56,911 nucleotides of DNA from Kiritimatiellota bacterium (GTDB taxonomy: Bacteria > Verrucomicrobiota > Kiritimatiellia > JAAZAB01): positions 1 through 56,911 of the forward strand of contig JAPLSY010000021.1 of the NCBI GenBank assembly GCA_026398415.1. The letters are read 5' to 3'. Both the position numbers and the translations under genes were made by a program. This document shows, piece by piece, positions 33,259 through 40,665 of the stretch. Position 1 is the first letter of the stretch; every line of letters starts with the position of its first letter. The notes beneath the pieces were generated by a model. The model did not search any database. It was given only the letters and a program-made list of their open reading frames with translations, and was not told where the DNA came from.

Positions 33259-33267
33259 GTCCTCTCT

Positions 33268-34482
33268 TCACAGCCAGTGTCCCAGCTTCTTCTTTTTTGT
33301 GGCCAGATATTTCCGATTGTACGGATTGGACGGCAAAATAATAGGAATTCTTTCCACAATCTGAATGCCGTAGCCTCCCAGGCCGATGACTTTCCGGGGA
33401 TTATTGGTCATCAGCCGTATTTTTTTTAAGCCTAAGTCCGAGAGAATCTGGGCGCCTGTGCCGTAGTCGCGCAGATCGGCCGGGAAACCCAGTTTCTTAT
33501 TGGCGGCGACGGTGTCCAAGCCCTGCTCCTGCAGGGCGTAGGCATGGATTTTATTGGCCAGCCCGATACCCCGGCCTTCCTGACGCATATACAAGACCAC
33601 GCCGGATTTGGCCGCCGCCACCTTTTGCATGGCGGCGCGCAGTTGCGCTCCGCAATCGCAGCGCAGTGAGCCGAAGACATCGCCCGTCAGGCATTCGCTA
33701 TGCACGCGCACCAGGGCGGACTTGTCACGCGTCGGATCGCCCATCACCAGGGCAATGTGCAGATCGCCATCCGGCAGGGATTGGTATAATCGTAATTTAA
33801 ATAGACCGAACTCGGTGGGTAACAGCGCCTGCCGGACGCAGGTAACCAGCTTTTCGCTGCGACGGCGATAGGCGATCAGGTCGGCCACCGAAGTGATGCT
33901 CAGGTGATGCCGCTTGGAGAATTGGAGCAGGTCGGGCAGGCGCGCCATACGACCGTCATCCCGTATGATTTCACAGATGATGCCGGCCGGTTTCAGGCCG
34001 GCCAGCCGCGCCAGATCGATCGCCGCTTCCGTGTGGCCGGCCCGGCGCAGGACGCCGCCTTCCCGCGCGGCCAGCGGAAATACATGACCCGGGCTGACCA
34101 GATCGCCGGACCGGGATTTCTCGTCGAGCAACACGCGAATGGTCCGGGCGCGATCATGGGCGCTGATTCCGGTTGCTATGCCCTGGCGGGCATCCACGGA
34201 TGCCATGAATGCGGTGCGAAAGGTGTCCGGCGCGTGGGTGGAGGACATCTTGGTGATATTTAATTGGGTCAGGCGCTCCTGGGTCATGGCTACGCAAATC
34301 AGGCCGCGCCCGAAGCGGGCCATGAAATTAATTGCCCGATCGGTTGCTTTATCGGCCGCAATCACCAGGTCGCCCTCATTTTCCCGCGCCTTGTCGTCTA
34401 CGATGACGACCATGCGGCCGCGGCGAATCTCGCGGATAACATCCTCAATCGGATGGAAGGGACTGATATGGTTCTTTTTCAT
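33268..34482 (-). CDS. ribBA: Bifunctional 3,4-dihydroxy-2-butanone-4-phosphate synthase / GTP cyclohydrolase II
   Basis: Two initial reactions of riboflavin synthesis in one 404-residue protein. The N-terminal RibB part has VVIVDDKARENEGDL, DRAINFM, FRTAFMASVDA-type sequence and GGVLRRAGHTEAA. The C-terminal RibA part has ALVRVHSECLTGDVFGSLRCD with the zinc cysteines (LRCDCG), MRQEGRGIGLANKIHAY and DLRDYGTGAQIL. ATG 34482 overlaps the upstream stop as ATGA; a longer frame to 34557 is not needed. A basic KKKLGHWL tail follows. No FMN riboswitch consensus is visible upstream of this operon. Confidence 0.96.
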   Translation of the reverse strand: MKKNHISPFHPIEDVIREIRRGRMVVIVDDKARENEGDLVIAADKATDRAINFMARFGRGLICVAMTQERLTQLNITKMSSTHAPDTFRTAFMASVDARQGIATGISAHDRARTIRVLLDEKSRSGDLVSPGHVFPLAAREGGVLRRAGHTEAAIDLARLAGLKPAGIICEIIRDDGRMARLPDLLQFSKRHHLSITSVADLIAYRRRSEKLVTCVRQALLPTEFGLFKLRLYQSLPDGDLHIALVMGDPTRDKSALVRVHSECLTGDVFGSLRCDCGAQLRAAMQKVAAAKSGVVLYMRQEGRGIGLANKIHAYALQEQGLDTVAANKKLGFPADLRDYGTGAQILSDLGLKKIRLMTNNPRKVIGLGGYGIQIVERIPIILPSNPYNRKYLATKKKKLGHWL

Positions 34483-35225
34483 AAATCCAGCATGATGACC
34501 TGCGGGGTTTCGTCCCAACCCCGGTCCGTTTTCAGCGTCTGCAGGCGTCGAGTACACAGGTCGCGGATGTCGGCGGCCAGCGCCATGCTCTTGGCGCTAT
34601 GGCGCGGACATCCCAACATGCCGGCGGCCACCGTGTTTGCATGCCGGAGCCCAAGCAGGCCACGGCCCTGGCAATGATCCCACAGGACCGCCACCCGGTC
34701 GATCACGGTCCGCACCACATTCAGGGCCAGTAATTCCAGGCTGGTTGATGCCGGCAGGACCATCCGTTCCAGATCCAAAACCCACAACGTGCCGTTAAGC
34801 GACCTCATCAGCGAAGACGTTCGTACGGCGCGTGTCGAAAGCAGGATGTGCCAATGCAGCATGGAAATATCCGGCGCCAATACAGCTTCAATAAAAGTGG
34901 CGGGCAAATTCAAAGCGTGGCCCTTGATTTCCAACAGGCGGCGTGCCGCCTGTTCTTCGCCCACCGACCATAACGCGCGTCCAATCAGCAAAAGCAAGTA
35001 TTCGGCCGGCAAGCCTTCGTTCCGGCTGAGGGCGCCATCCGGCGACGAGGCGGCAAAGGCGGGATGCTGGCGCCGGATAAAGGCCGCAACGGCTTCCGCC
35101 AGTTCGTGCCGGTAAGCCGTGGCGGTCGCCTGGCTATCTTCCACCGCCGGCTCGATTTCGTTGGCAATATAGGCGGCCAGGGCCTGCTCCGTGTGTTCGT
35201 CCGCCGCTGGTGGATTCCAGATCAT
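34479..35225 (-). CDS. Unrecognised helical protein between nrdR and ribBA
   Basis: 248 residues, mostly alpha-helical by eye, with no signal peptide and no membrane segment. It contains YIANEIEPAVED, LLLLIGRALWSVGEEQAARRLLE, MLHWHILLSTRAVR and LWVLDLERMVL, and ends with QVIMLDL. I recognise no catalytic motif. Both ends overlap neighbours by four bases (ATGA with nrdR upstream and with ribBA downstream), which strongly implies translation and coupling. Its position suggests a role connected with nucleotide or flavin supply, or simply operon hitch-hiking. Confidence 0.75.
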   Translation of the reverse strand: MIWNPPAADEHTEQALAAYIANEIEPAVEDSQATATAYRHELAEAVAAFIRRQHPAFAASSPDGALSRNEGLPAEYLLLLIGRALWSVGEEQAARRLLEIKGHALNLPATFIEAVLAPDISMLHWHILLSTRAVRTSSLMRSLNGTLWVLDLERMVLPASTSLELLALNVVRTVIDRVAVLWDHCQGRGLLGLRHANTVAAGMLGCPRHSAKSMALAADIRDLCTRRLQTLKTDRGWDETPQVIMLDL

Positions 35226-35677
35226 GTTTTGCCGATAATGCCTTTGACTTCCGTGAGAAACTGGTTGACGTCTTTAAACCGGCGATATACCGATGCAAAG
35301 CGGATATAGGCCACTTCGTCCAGTTTTTCCAGGCGTTCCATGACTTTTTCGCCGATGGTCGAACTGGGCACTTCGCGGTCGTTCTCGTTATCCAATTCTC
35401 TGAAGATGGAGTCGGCCATGGTTTCGATCTGCTCGGCGCTGATCGGACGCTTCTGGCAGGCGCGCAAAATACCCTTGATCAATTTATTGCGATCGAGCTC
35501 CTCATGCCGGCCGTCACGCTTGATAACCCGGAGATGGGTCTTGATGATCTCCTCATAGGTCGTGAAGCGATGCCCGCATTGCAGGCAAACCCGGCGCCGG
35601 CGGATGACGTCGCCTTCCCGGGCCGACCGGCTGTCAATAACCTTGTCGTTAAGATGTCCGCATTTTGGGCAGCGCAT
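35222..35677 (-). CDS. nrdR: Transcriptional repressor NrdR
   Basis: 151 residues. The N-terminal zinc ribbon has MRCPKCGH and VCLQCGHRF (two CxxC pairs), followed by an ATP-cone (VIKRDGRHEELDRNKLIKGILRA region, then DEVAYIRFASVYRRF). NrdR senses ATP/dATP and represses ribonucleotide reductase genes at NrdR boxes; no such box is visible here. It opens the nrdR-unknown-ribBA-ribH-nusB-ribD-ribE operon; nrdR next to rib and nusB genes is a common bacterial arrangement. Confidence 0.97.
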   Translation of the reverse strand: MRCPKCGHLNDKVIDSRSAREGDVIRRRRVCLQCGHRFTTYEEIIKTHLRVIKRDGRHEELDRNKLIKGILRACQKRPISAEQIETMADSIFRELDNENDREVPSSTIGEKVMERLEKLDEVAYIRFASVYRRFKDVNQFLTEVKGIIGKT

Positions 35678-35811
35678 GGCGTGGTGTTCTTCCGGATAAC
35701 GTTTACATCATCCCTGCCGACGAAAGGCAATATCTGAAAACACCCTTATTCTATTGAATCGGCGGCACAAGGGAAGCTGTTTCTTTCGGCGGTGCCGTCA
35801 GGCAGTGTTCT

Positions 35812-36180
35812 TCAGCGTTCAACGGGTGTTTGCGCTTTGCTTCTGAAAATGAGCTGGTCGCCTTCCTTCAGGTGCGCCCAGGGGAACCAGCCCGACTGCA
35901 TTTCCATGACACCCCAGGCAGGCCGGCCGCCCCATACCATGCGAAAGGGCTTCACCCGGGTGGCCATCCGGACCACGCGCCCCTCGCGCGAAAAGAAGAT
36001 GATGTCCAGCGCAAATCGCATAAACCATGTATGAATAGCGCGGCAGGGGACCAGCACCAATCCATGGTCTGTGCTTAAAGATGCGGCGCCGATCAGTCCG
36101 CGCGCCCGGCGCCAGGAATTGGCGCCCCATTCGACATCGCGTACCAGAGGCAAGCCATCCTTGCTAAACACGGAGATCAT
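35812..36180 (-). CDS. DUF192 family protein
   Basis: 122 residues with the DUF192 pattern: SWRRARGLIGAASL (family RxxGLM-like region), GLVLVPCRAIHTWFMRFALDIIFF (the conserved hydrophobic W-x-M-x-F-x-I-D-x-x-F core), VKPFRMVWGG and VMEMQSGWF. Most family members have a signal or lipid anchor; here the chain begins straight at the domain, so it is probably cytosolic. Role unknown. It is upstream of nrdR on the same strand with a 134-base gap that holds a plausible nrdR promoter (TTGCCT, 17 bases, TGTAAA on the minus strand). Confidence 0.8.
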   Translation of the reverse strand: MISVFSKDGLPLVRDVEWGANSWRRARGLIGAASLSTDHGLVLVPCRAIHTWFMRFALDIIFFSREGRVVRMATRVKPFRMVWGGRPAWGVMEMQSGWFPWAHLKEGDQLIFRSKAQTPVER

Positions 36181-36287
36181 AAAGATTGGTAACTACTTAC
36201 AAGGTGTTCAGTATTCAGGGATAGAGGCCAACCGGGAGGCAGTAGTTCCTGCGGCTTGGTAATACTCTTCCGAACACCTGAGTAACA

Positions 36288-37388
36288 TCAATGCCGTTTG
36301 TAAATCTGCGGGTTCTGTCGTCGGCATTCTTCAATGACGGCGATCTGACGCCGGACTTGTTCCGGTGTAACTATCAGCGGCGTTCCGCGGGCAAGCGTGT
36401 TGTAGAGCATGTTATAATACTGGCCAGTCGTGCCGCCTTGAACGGGGGCGGAGGGTGTATAGCCGGCCTGCTTGGCTTTGGCGTCCGGCGCCGTGGGCCA
36501 TGAACCGGTATGCCAGGTCAAATTCTCGCCACAATAGGCCGGCGTGCGGTCCGGGTTGAAAATCGGCTCCTTGATCAATTTCTGTTTGGGCGCCTCGCTG
36601 AGCTTGAAATATTTCCATTCCATGCTGGACTGGGTGCCCTTCATGCCGCCCCGGGTGCCGTAGACGTTGTAGACGAAACACGGATAGGCGCAACAGGATG
36701 AGACTTCCAAGTCGATCGTCGGATGCCCCCGACCACTCAAGATCAACTTGACATGGTCTTCGGCGTTACCCCACGAATTGTCGGTGCGATCCATGAAGCA
36801 CGTCACTTTGGGCATGCCTTCGCCGAACAACTGCAGGACCTGGTCCAGCGGGTGCGGCCCCGTATTGGCCAGATTGCCGCCGTTACGGCTTTGCAGGGTC
36901 TGCCAGTCCCAGCGCCGGTTGAACCCGTTAAAGGCGGCCGAAATTTGCACGATGCGGCCCAGCACGCCGGATTTGATCACTTTCTTCACCTGTTCGAAGT
37001 AGGGGGCGAACCGTGACTGCTGGTAGATGGCGAATACTTTTCCGGATTTCTTGGCCGCCGCGATCAGTTGGTCAACCTGCTTGACCTTTGCGGCCAAGGG
37101 TTTTTCGCAGAGCACGTTATAGCCGGCTTTCAGAATGTCCAGGCTGACCGGCGCGTGCATCTCGCTATACGTTGCGTTGACAATCAGGTCCAGGTCCCGG
37201 CGCTTGAACAGGTCATGATAATCGGCGTACACATCGCAGGCGTATTCCTGGGCCGCCCGGCGCCGCCGCTCTTCCAGAAAATCTACGGCCGCCATGATTT
37301 TAAACCGGGCGTCTGTCTTGAGCTGAGCGCCGTGAATGTCCCGTCCGCTGCGCCCTTGACCGATAATTGCCACCCTGATTGTCTTCAT
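36288..37388 (-). CDS. Gfo/Idh/MocA-family oxidoreductase
   Basis: 366 residues: Rossmann start RVAIIGQGRSGRDIHGAQL, MAAVDFLEERR, the EKPLAAK catalytic-Lys loop, and a C-terminal domain with GGNLANTGPHPLDQVLQLFG giving the Gly/His/Asp substrate site. It is the last gene of a three-gene minus-strand operon (Gfo-TIM-Gfo), separated from the TIM-barrel gene by 134 bases. Related enzymes oxidise sugar, inositol or amino-sugar hydroxyls with NAD(P). The substrate is unknown. Confidence 0.92.
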   Translation of the reverse strand: MKTIRVAIIGQGRSGRDIHGAQLKTDARFKIMAAVDFLEERRRRAAQEYACDVYADYHDLFKRRDLDLIVNATYSEMHAPVSLDILKAGYNVLCEKPLAAKVKQVDQLIAAAKKSGKVFAIYQQSRFAPYFEQVKKVIKSGVLGRIVQISAAFNGFNRRWDWQTLQSRNGGNLANTGPHPLDQVLQLFGEGMPKVTCFMDRTDNSWGNAEDHVKLILSGRGHPTIDLEVSSCCAYPCFVYNVYGTRGGMKGTQSSMEWKYFKLSEAPKQKLIKEPIFNPDRTPAYCGENLTWHTGSWPTAPDAKAKQAGYTPSAPVQGGTTGQYYNMLYNTLARGTPLIVTPEQVRRQIAVIEECRRQNPQIYKRH

Positions 37389-37522
37389 TTGATCCGCGCT
37401 CCTTTAAAATGCGTTTACTGCTCCAGGTGCAATTTGCCGATACGTGTTCAATTAAACATAGAACCCCGGCGGGTTCAAGTGAAAACCCCGGGTACGGTTC
37501 ATGGCGGAGAAAGCGTCACCCT

Positions 37523-38509
37523 TCACTTGAACGCTTCGTCGAAAACCCGGTCGGACGGAGAGAAATCGAGCTGACGCACGAACCGGCAGGCTTCCGCCGC
37601 GCCGGTCTCACGATCCATGGCGGCGTCTTCCCATTCCACCGAAAGCGGTCCCTTATACCCGATGGCGTTTAAGGTGCGGATAATTTCCTCGAACTTGACA
37701 CTGCCCCGTCCCAAACTGCGGAAATCCCAGCCGCGGCCGGGCGTGCCGAAATTCAGATAAGAGGCCAGGATGCCGCTGGTGCCGTCGAGCGTGAGTGCGG
37801 CGTCCTTCATGTGTACGTGGTAAATCCGGTCGGGAAAGGCTTTCAGGAAACACACCGGGTCCACCATCTGCCATATCAGGTGGCTCGGATCGAAGTTAAA
37901 CCCGAAGGTCTTGCGGTTTTTCAGCGCTTTCAGCGCGCGCCGTGCCGTAATAATGTCGAAGGCAATTTCCGTGGGATGCACTTCCAGCGCGAATTTGACG
38001 CCACACTTGTCGAATTCATCCAGAATCGGGTTCCACAGCCGGGCAAAATAGTCGAAGCCGTCTTCAATCATCGCTTCGCTGACCGGCGGGAAACTGTAAA
38101 TCATATGCCAGATGGATGAACCCGTAAAACCGTTGACCACCTTGACGCCGATATTTTTTGCGGCGCGGGCCGAGTCCTTCATCGCCTGGATCGCCCATTT
38201 GCGCTTGGCCTCCGCCTTGCCGGCGCAGGATTTGGGTGCGAACATGTCGGAGCGCGCGTCGTTATTCGGGTCGCACACGAGCTGTCCGGCGAGATGATTG
38301 CTGATGGCAAAAACCTTCAGGCCGTGGTTCGCCAGGATCTCCACGCGGGTCTGGGCATATTGCTTGTCCTTTGCGGCGCGTGCCACGTCCAGGTGGTCGC
38401 CCCAGCAGGCCAGCTCCAGGCCGTCATAGCCCCAGCCGGCGGCCTTTTGGGCGAGTTGCTCCAACGGGATATCCGCAAATTGGCCGGTAAAAAGCGTAAG
38501 TGGGCGCAT
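37523..38509 (-). CDS. Xylose isomerase-like TIM-barrel protein
   Basis: 328 residues, an AP-endonuclease-2/xylose-isomerase superfamily barrel. Metal-site strands are GYDGLELACWGDHLD (Glu), FALEVHPTEIAFD (Glu), FNFDPSHLIWQ (Asp, His), YHVHMKDAAL and LSVEWEDAAMD (late Glu). It probably isomerises or epimerises a sugar or cyclitol next to the two dehydrogenases. Longer than the 264-residue relative at 0.7 kb, with an extra loop around residues 80-100 (NNDARSDMFAPKSCAGKAE). GGAGGT precedes ATG 38509. The upstream dehydrogenase ends 21 bases away, so the pair is co-transcribed. Confidence 0.9.
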   Translation of the reverse strand: MRPLTLFTGQFADIPLEQLAQKAAGWGYDGLELACWGDHLDVARAAKDKQYAQTRVEILANHGLKVFAISNHLAGQLVCDPNNDARSDMFAPKSCAGKAEAKRKWAIQAMKDSARAAKNIGVKVVNGFTGSSIWHMIYSFPPVSEAMIEDGFDYFARLWNPILDEFDKCGVKFALEVHPTEIAFDIITARRALKALKNRKTFGFNFDPSHLIWQMVDPVCFLKAFPDRIYHVHMKDAALTLDGTSGILASYLNFGTPGRGWDFRSLGRGSVKFEEIIRTLNAIGYKGPLSVEWEDAAMDRETGAAEACRFVRQLDFSPSDRVFDEAFK

Positions 38510-38530
38510 GCGCTACCTCCATGTTAATGG

Positions 38531-39679
38531 TTACAGGTTGATCCATTTCTGACCGGAACGTGAACTCCGCACGACTGCTTCCAGGAATGCCATGCCGCGG
38601 ACTCCATCGCTGACATTCGGATAATCGCTCGCTTTGATCTTCCGATTCTCGGCTTTTGCCTCCAGCGCATCGTAAAAACGGCGGTAGAGATTGGCGAAGG
38701 CGTCATGAAATCCTTCCGGATGTCCCGATGGCAGGCGGGTTGCCGCGGCTGCCGCCGGCCCCACAAAGCCCGTGCCGCGCCGCCGGATTTCGGTTGCGCG
38801 GTCTGTCCAGTGGATGATCAGGGTGTCCGGATCCTGCTGGCGCCAGATCACGGCGCCTTTTTCGCCATAGACCCGGATGGCCAGCGCGTTCTCCTCGCCC
38901 ACGGCAATTTGACTGGCCCACAGTACTCCGCGCGCGCCGTTATCGAAACGCAACAGCACGCTGCCGTCATCATCCAGTGTCCGGCCTTTGACGAACGTGG
39001 TCAGGTCGGCGCACAAGGCCTTGATCTTAAGGCCGGTAATATACTCGGCCAGGTTTTCGCAATGCGAGCCGATGTCGCCCATGCAACAGGTAGCCCCGGC
39101 GCGTTTGGGGTCCGTGCGCCAGGCCGCCTGTTTCTGGCCGGATGCTTCCAGGCGGCCGGCCAGCCAGCCTTGCGGATATTGCACCACGACGCGCCGGATT
39201 TTTCCCAGGCGGCCATCCCGTGCCAGGTCGCGGGCTTCCTTGACCATCGGGTAGCCGGTGTAATTATGAGTCAGGCAAAAGAGGCGGCCGGTTTTGCGCA
39301 CCGCAAGTTCCAGGCGCTTGGCCTCGGCCAGGGTAGTGGTCATGGGCTTGTCGCAGACGACGTGAAAGCCGGCCGCCAGCGCGGCCATGGCCGCCGGATA
39401 ATGCACATAGTTGGGCGTTACGATGACGACGAAATCCATCCGCTCGTCTGCGGACAAGCGCCGCTCGGCCGCGAACATTTCCTGGAAACTGCCGTAGATG
39501 CGGCGATCGGGCAGGAAGCATTCACGCCCGCTGGCCTGTGATTTCTCCGGCGAGCGGCTGAATGCCCCGCAAACCAGTTCCGCACGACCATCCATCAGCG
39601 CGGCGCGCCGATGCACTGCGCCGATAAATGCGTCTTTGCCCCCTCCGACCATACCCATGCGCCACTTTCGATTCTGCAT
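38531..39679 (-). CDS. Gfo/Idh/MocA-family oxidoreductase
   Basis: 382 residues starting at ATG 39679 (MQNRKWRMGMVGGGKDAFIG) behind GGGAGG; a longer frame to 39712 lacks such a site. Rossmann motif GMVGGG, the C-x-KPMTT loop (VVCDKPMTTTLAEAKRLE), VKEARDLARDGRLGKIRRV, and the substrate loop CCMGDIGSHCENLAEYITG. The sequence LPSGHPEGFHDAFANLYRRFYDAL is typical of a subgroup dominant in Planctomycetes and Kiritimatiellota. First gene of the minus operon. It faces the glycyl radical enzyme activase across a 230-base divergent region. Confidence 0.92.
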   Translation of the reverse strand: MQNRKWRMGMVGGGKDAFIGAVHRRAALMDGRAELVCGAFSRSPEKSQASGRECFLPDRRIYGSFQEMFAAERRLSADERMDFVVIVTPNYVHYPAAMAALAAGFHVVCDKPMTTTLAEAKRLELAVRKTGRLFCLTHNYTGYPMVKEARDLARDGRLGKIRRVVVQYPQGWLAGRLEASGQKQAAWRTDPKRAGATCCMGDIGSHCENLAEYITGLKIKALCADLTTFVKGRTLDDDGSVLLRFDNGARGVLWASQIAVGEENALAIRVYGEKGAVIWRQQDPDTLIIHWTDRATEIRRRGTGFVGPAAAAATRLPSGHPEGFHDAFANLYRRFYDALEAKAENRKIKASDYPNVSDGVRGMAFLEAVVRSSRSGQKWINL

Positions 39680-39730
39680 ATCCAGTGCCTCCCTGGTTGG
39701 TTGCCGTGTCAAGGGTCACTCCACCAATAG

Positions 39731-39758
39731 AAATTAGCATGAAAAAGAAAGCTGTCAA
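39731..39758 (-). promoter_or_regulatory. Promoter for the Gfo-TIM-Gfo operon
   Basis: On the minus strand TTGACA (39758 down to 39753) and the extended -10 TGCTAATTT (39739 down to 39731, hexamer TAATTT) are 16 bases apart. Start of transcription would be near 39725, about 45 bases before the dehydrogenase ATG. Confidence 0.5.
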
Positions 39759-39817
39759 TGGGTTTGAAATTTTACGACGGGACGCAAGGCCTTCGTCATC
39801 CATCACGAAAGCCGCGG

Positions 39818-39854
39818 TATAATCTTTGATAGCCGGCCAGGATCTGGTATCAAA
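39818..39854 (+). promoter_or_regulatory. -10 box and inverted repeat before the glycyl radical enzyme operon
   Basis: TATAAT at 39818-39823 is followed directly by a perfect inverted pair, TTTGATA (39825-39831) and TATCAAA (39848-39854), centred about 16 bases downstream of the -10. A good -35 is not visible, so an activator may be needed. The spacing does not fit an FNR or CRP site. Confidence 0.4.
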
Positions 39855-39909
39855 TAAGTCAGTTGCACAACACCAGCATGCCTCCGTAACGGCAAAACAG
39901 CCTGTTGCT

Positions 39910-40665
39910 ATGACTACCGGAATAGTTTTCGATATCAGGGAATTTGCGGTTCACGATGGACCCGGCATCCGCACGACGGTTTTCCTTAAGGGCTGTCCTT
40001 TGCATTGTTCGTGGTGCCATAACCCCGAAGGCCAGTCGTCCGTTCCCCAGGTAATATCGGGCGCCGGCGCCAGCCGGGTTGCCGGCGTGGAATATACGGC
40101 TCAAGCCCTGGCCGCGATATTGAATCGCCAGGTTGCGGTCTTGCAAGCCAACGAAGGCGGCGTTACCTTTTCCGGCGGCGAACCCCTGCGGCAGGCAAAC
40201 TTCGTGGCCGAGGTCATTGACCTGCTGGAAGAAATCCATATACTTTTGGACACGTCCGGCTATGGCAGCGAATCCGCCATGAACCTGTTGCTGGCGCGGG
40301 TGTCCATGGTTTTTTTCGACCTTAAACTCATCGACCGTGAAGCGCACCGGCATTTCACCGGTTGCGATAACGACTGTATATTGCGTAATCTGGCGGTTCT
40401 CGGCAAAAGCGGCGTCCCTTTCGTGGTCCGCGTGCCCCTTGTGCCGGGTGTGACGGATACGGATGCTAATCTCGCCGCGGTCGCCGAAACAGTGCGCGGT
40501 CTGACCGGCTTGCTGCGGGTTGATCTTCTGCCCTACAACAAGGCCGCCGGCGGGAAATACCGCGCGGCCGGAATGGAATTCAAGCCTTGCTTCGACGAGG
40601 CCCGGCCGTTAAATATCAATACCGGTATATTTAAAAAAGCGAACTTAGAGGTGCATGTACTATGA
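39910..40665 (+). CDS. Glycyl radical enzyme activating enzyme (radical SAM, PflA-like, compact)
   Basis: Generates the glycyl radical on the enzyme encoded next. The 251-residue radical SAM protein has the Cys29-x3-Cys33-x2-Cys36 motif (CPLHCSWC), FDIREFAVHDGPGIRTTVF before it, FSGGEPLRQ for SAM binding and LDTSGYGS. Most activases of non-PFL glycyl radical enzymes carry a ferredoxin-like insert with two extra 4Fe-4S clusters after this motif; none is present here, since only about 25 residues separate NPEG from the next helix. This resembles the PFL activase architecture. ATG 39910 is chosen at the conserved TGIVFDIREF start; an in-frame TTG lies at 39826. It overlaps the enzyme gene as ATGA. 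Confidence 0.93.
   Translation: MTTGIVFDIREFAVHDGPGIRTTVFLKGCPLHCSWCHNPEGQSSVPQVISGAGASRVAGVEYTAQALAAILNRQVAVLQANEGGVTFSGGEPLRQANFVAEVIDLLEEIHILLDTSGYGSESAMNLLLARVSMVFFDLKLIDREAHRHFTGCDNDCILRNLAVLGKSGVPFVVRVPLVPGVTDTDANLAAVAETVRGLTGLLRVDLLPYNKAAGGKYRAAGMEFKPCFDEARPLNINTGIFKKANLEVHVL

Noticed and set aside
30547..33267. CRISPR array in the repeat-rich rib operon gaps
   Set aside because: Units are 7-9 bases with no spacers of constant length and no cas genes; these are short-period tandem tracts.
33200..35812. FMN riboswitch before the rib operon
   Set aside because: Looked for the conserved RFN core elements in the nrdR and ribBA upstream regions; none recognised.
39825..39854. FNR or CRP binding site at the inverted TTTGATA repeat
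   Set aside because: The half-site spacing of 16 bases does not match the 4- to 6-base spacing of those sites.
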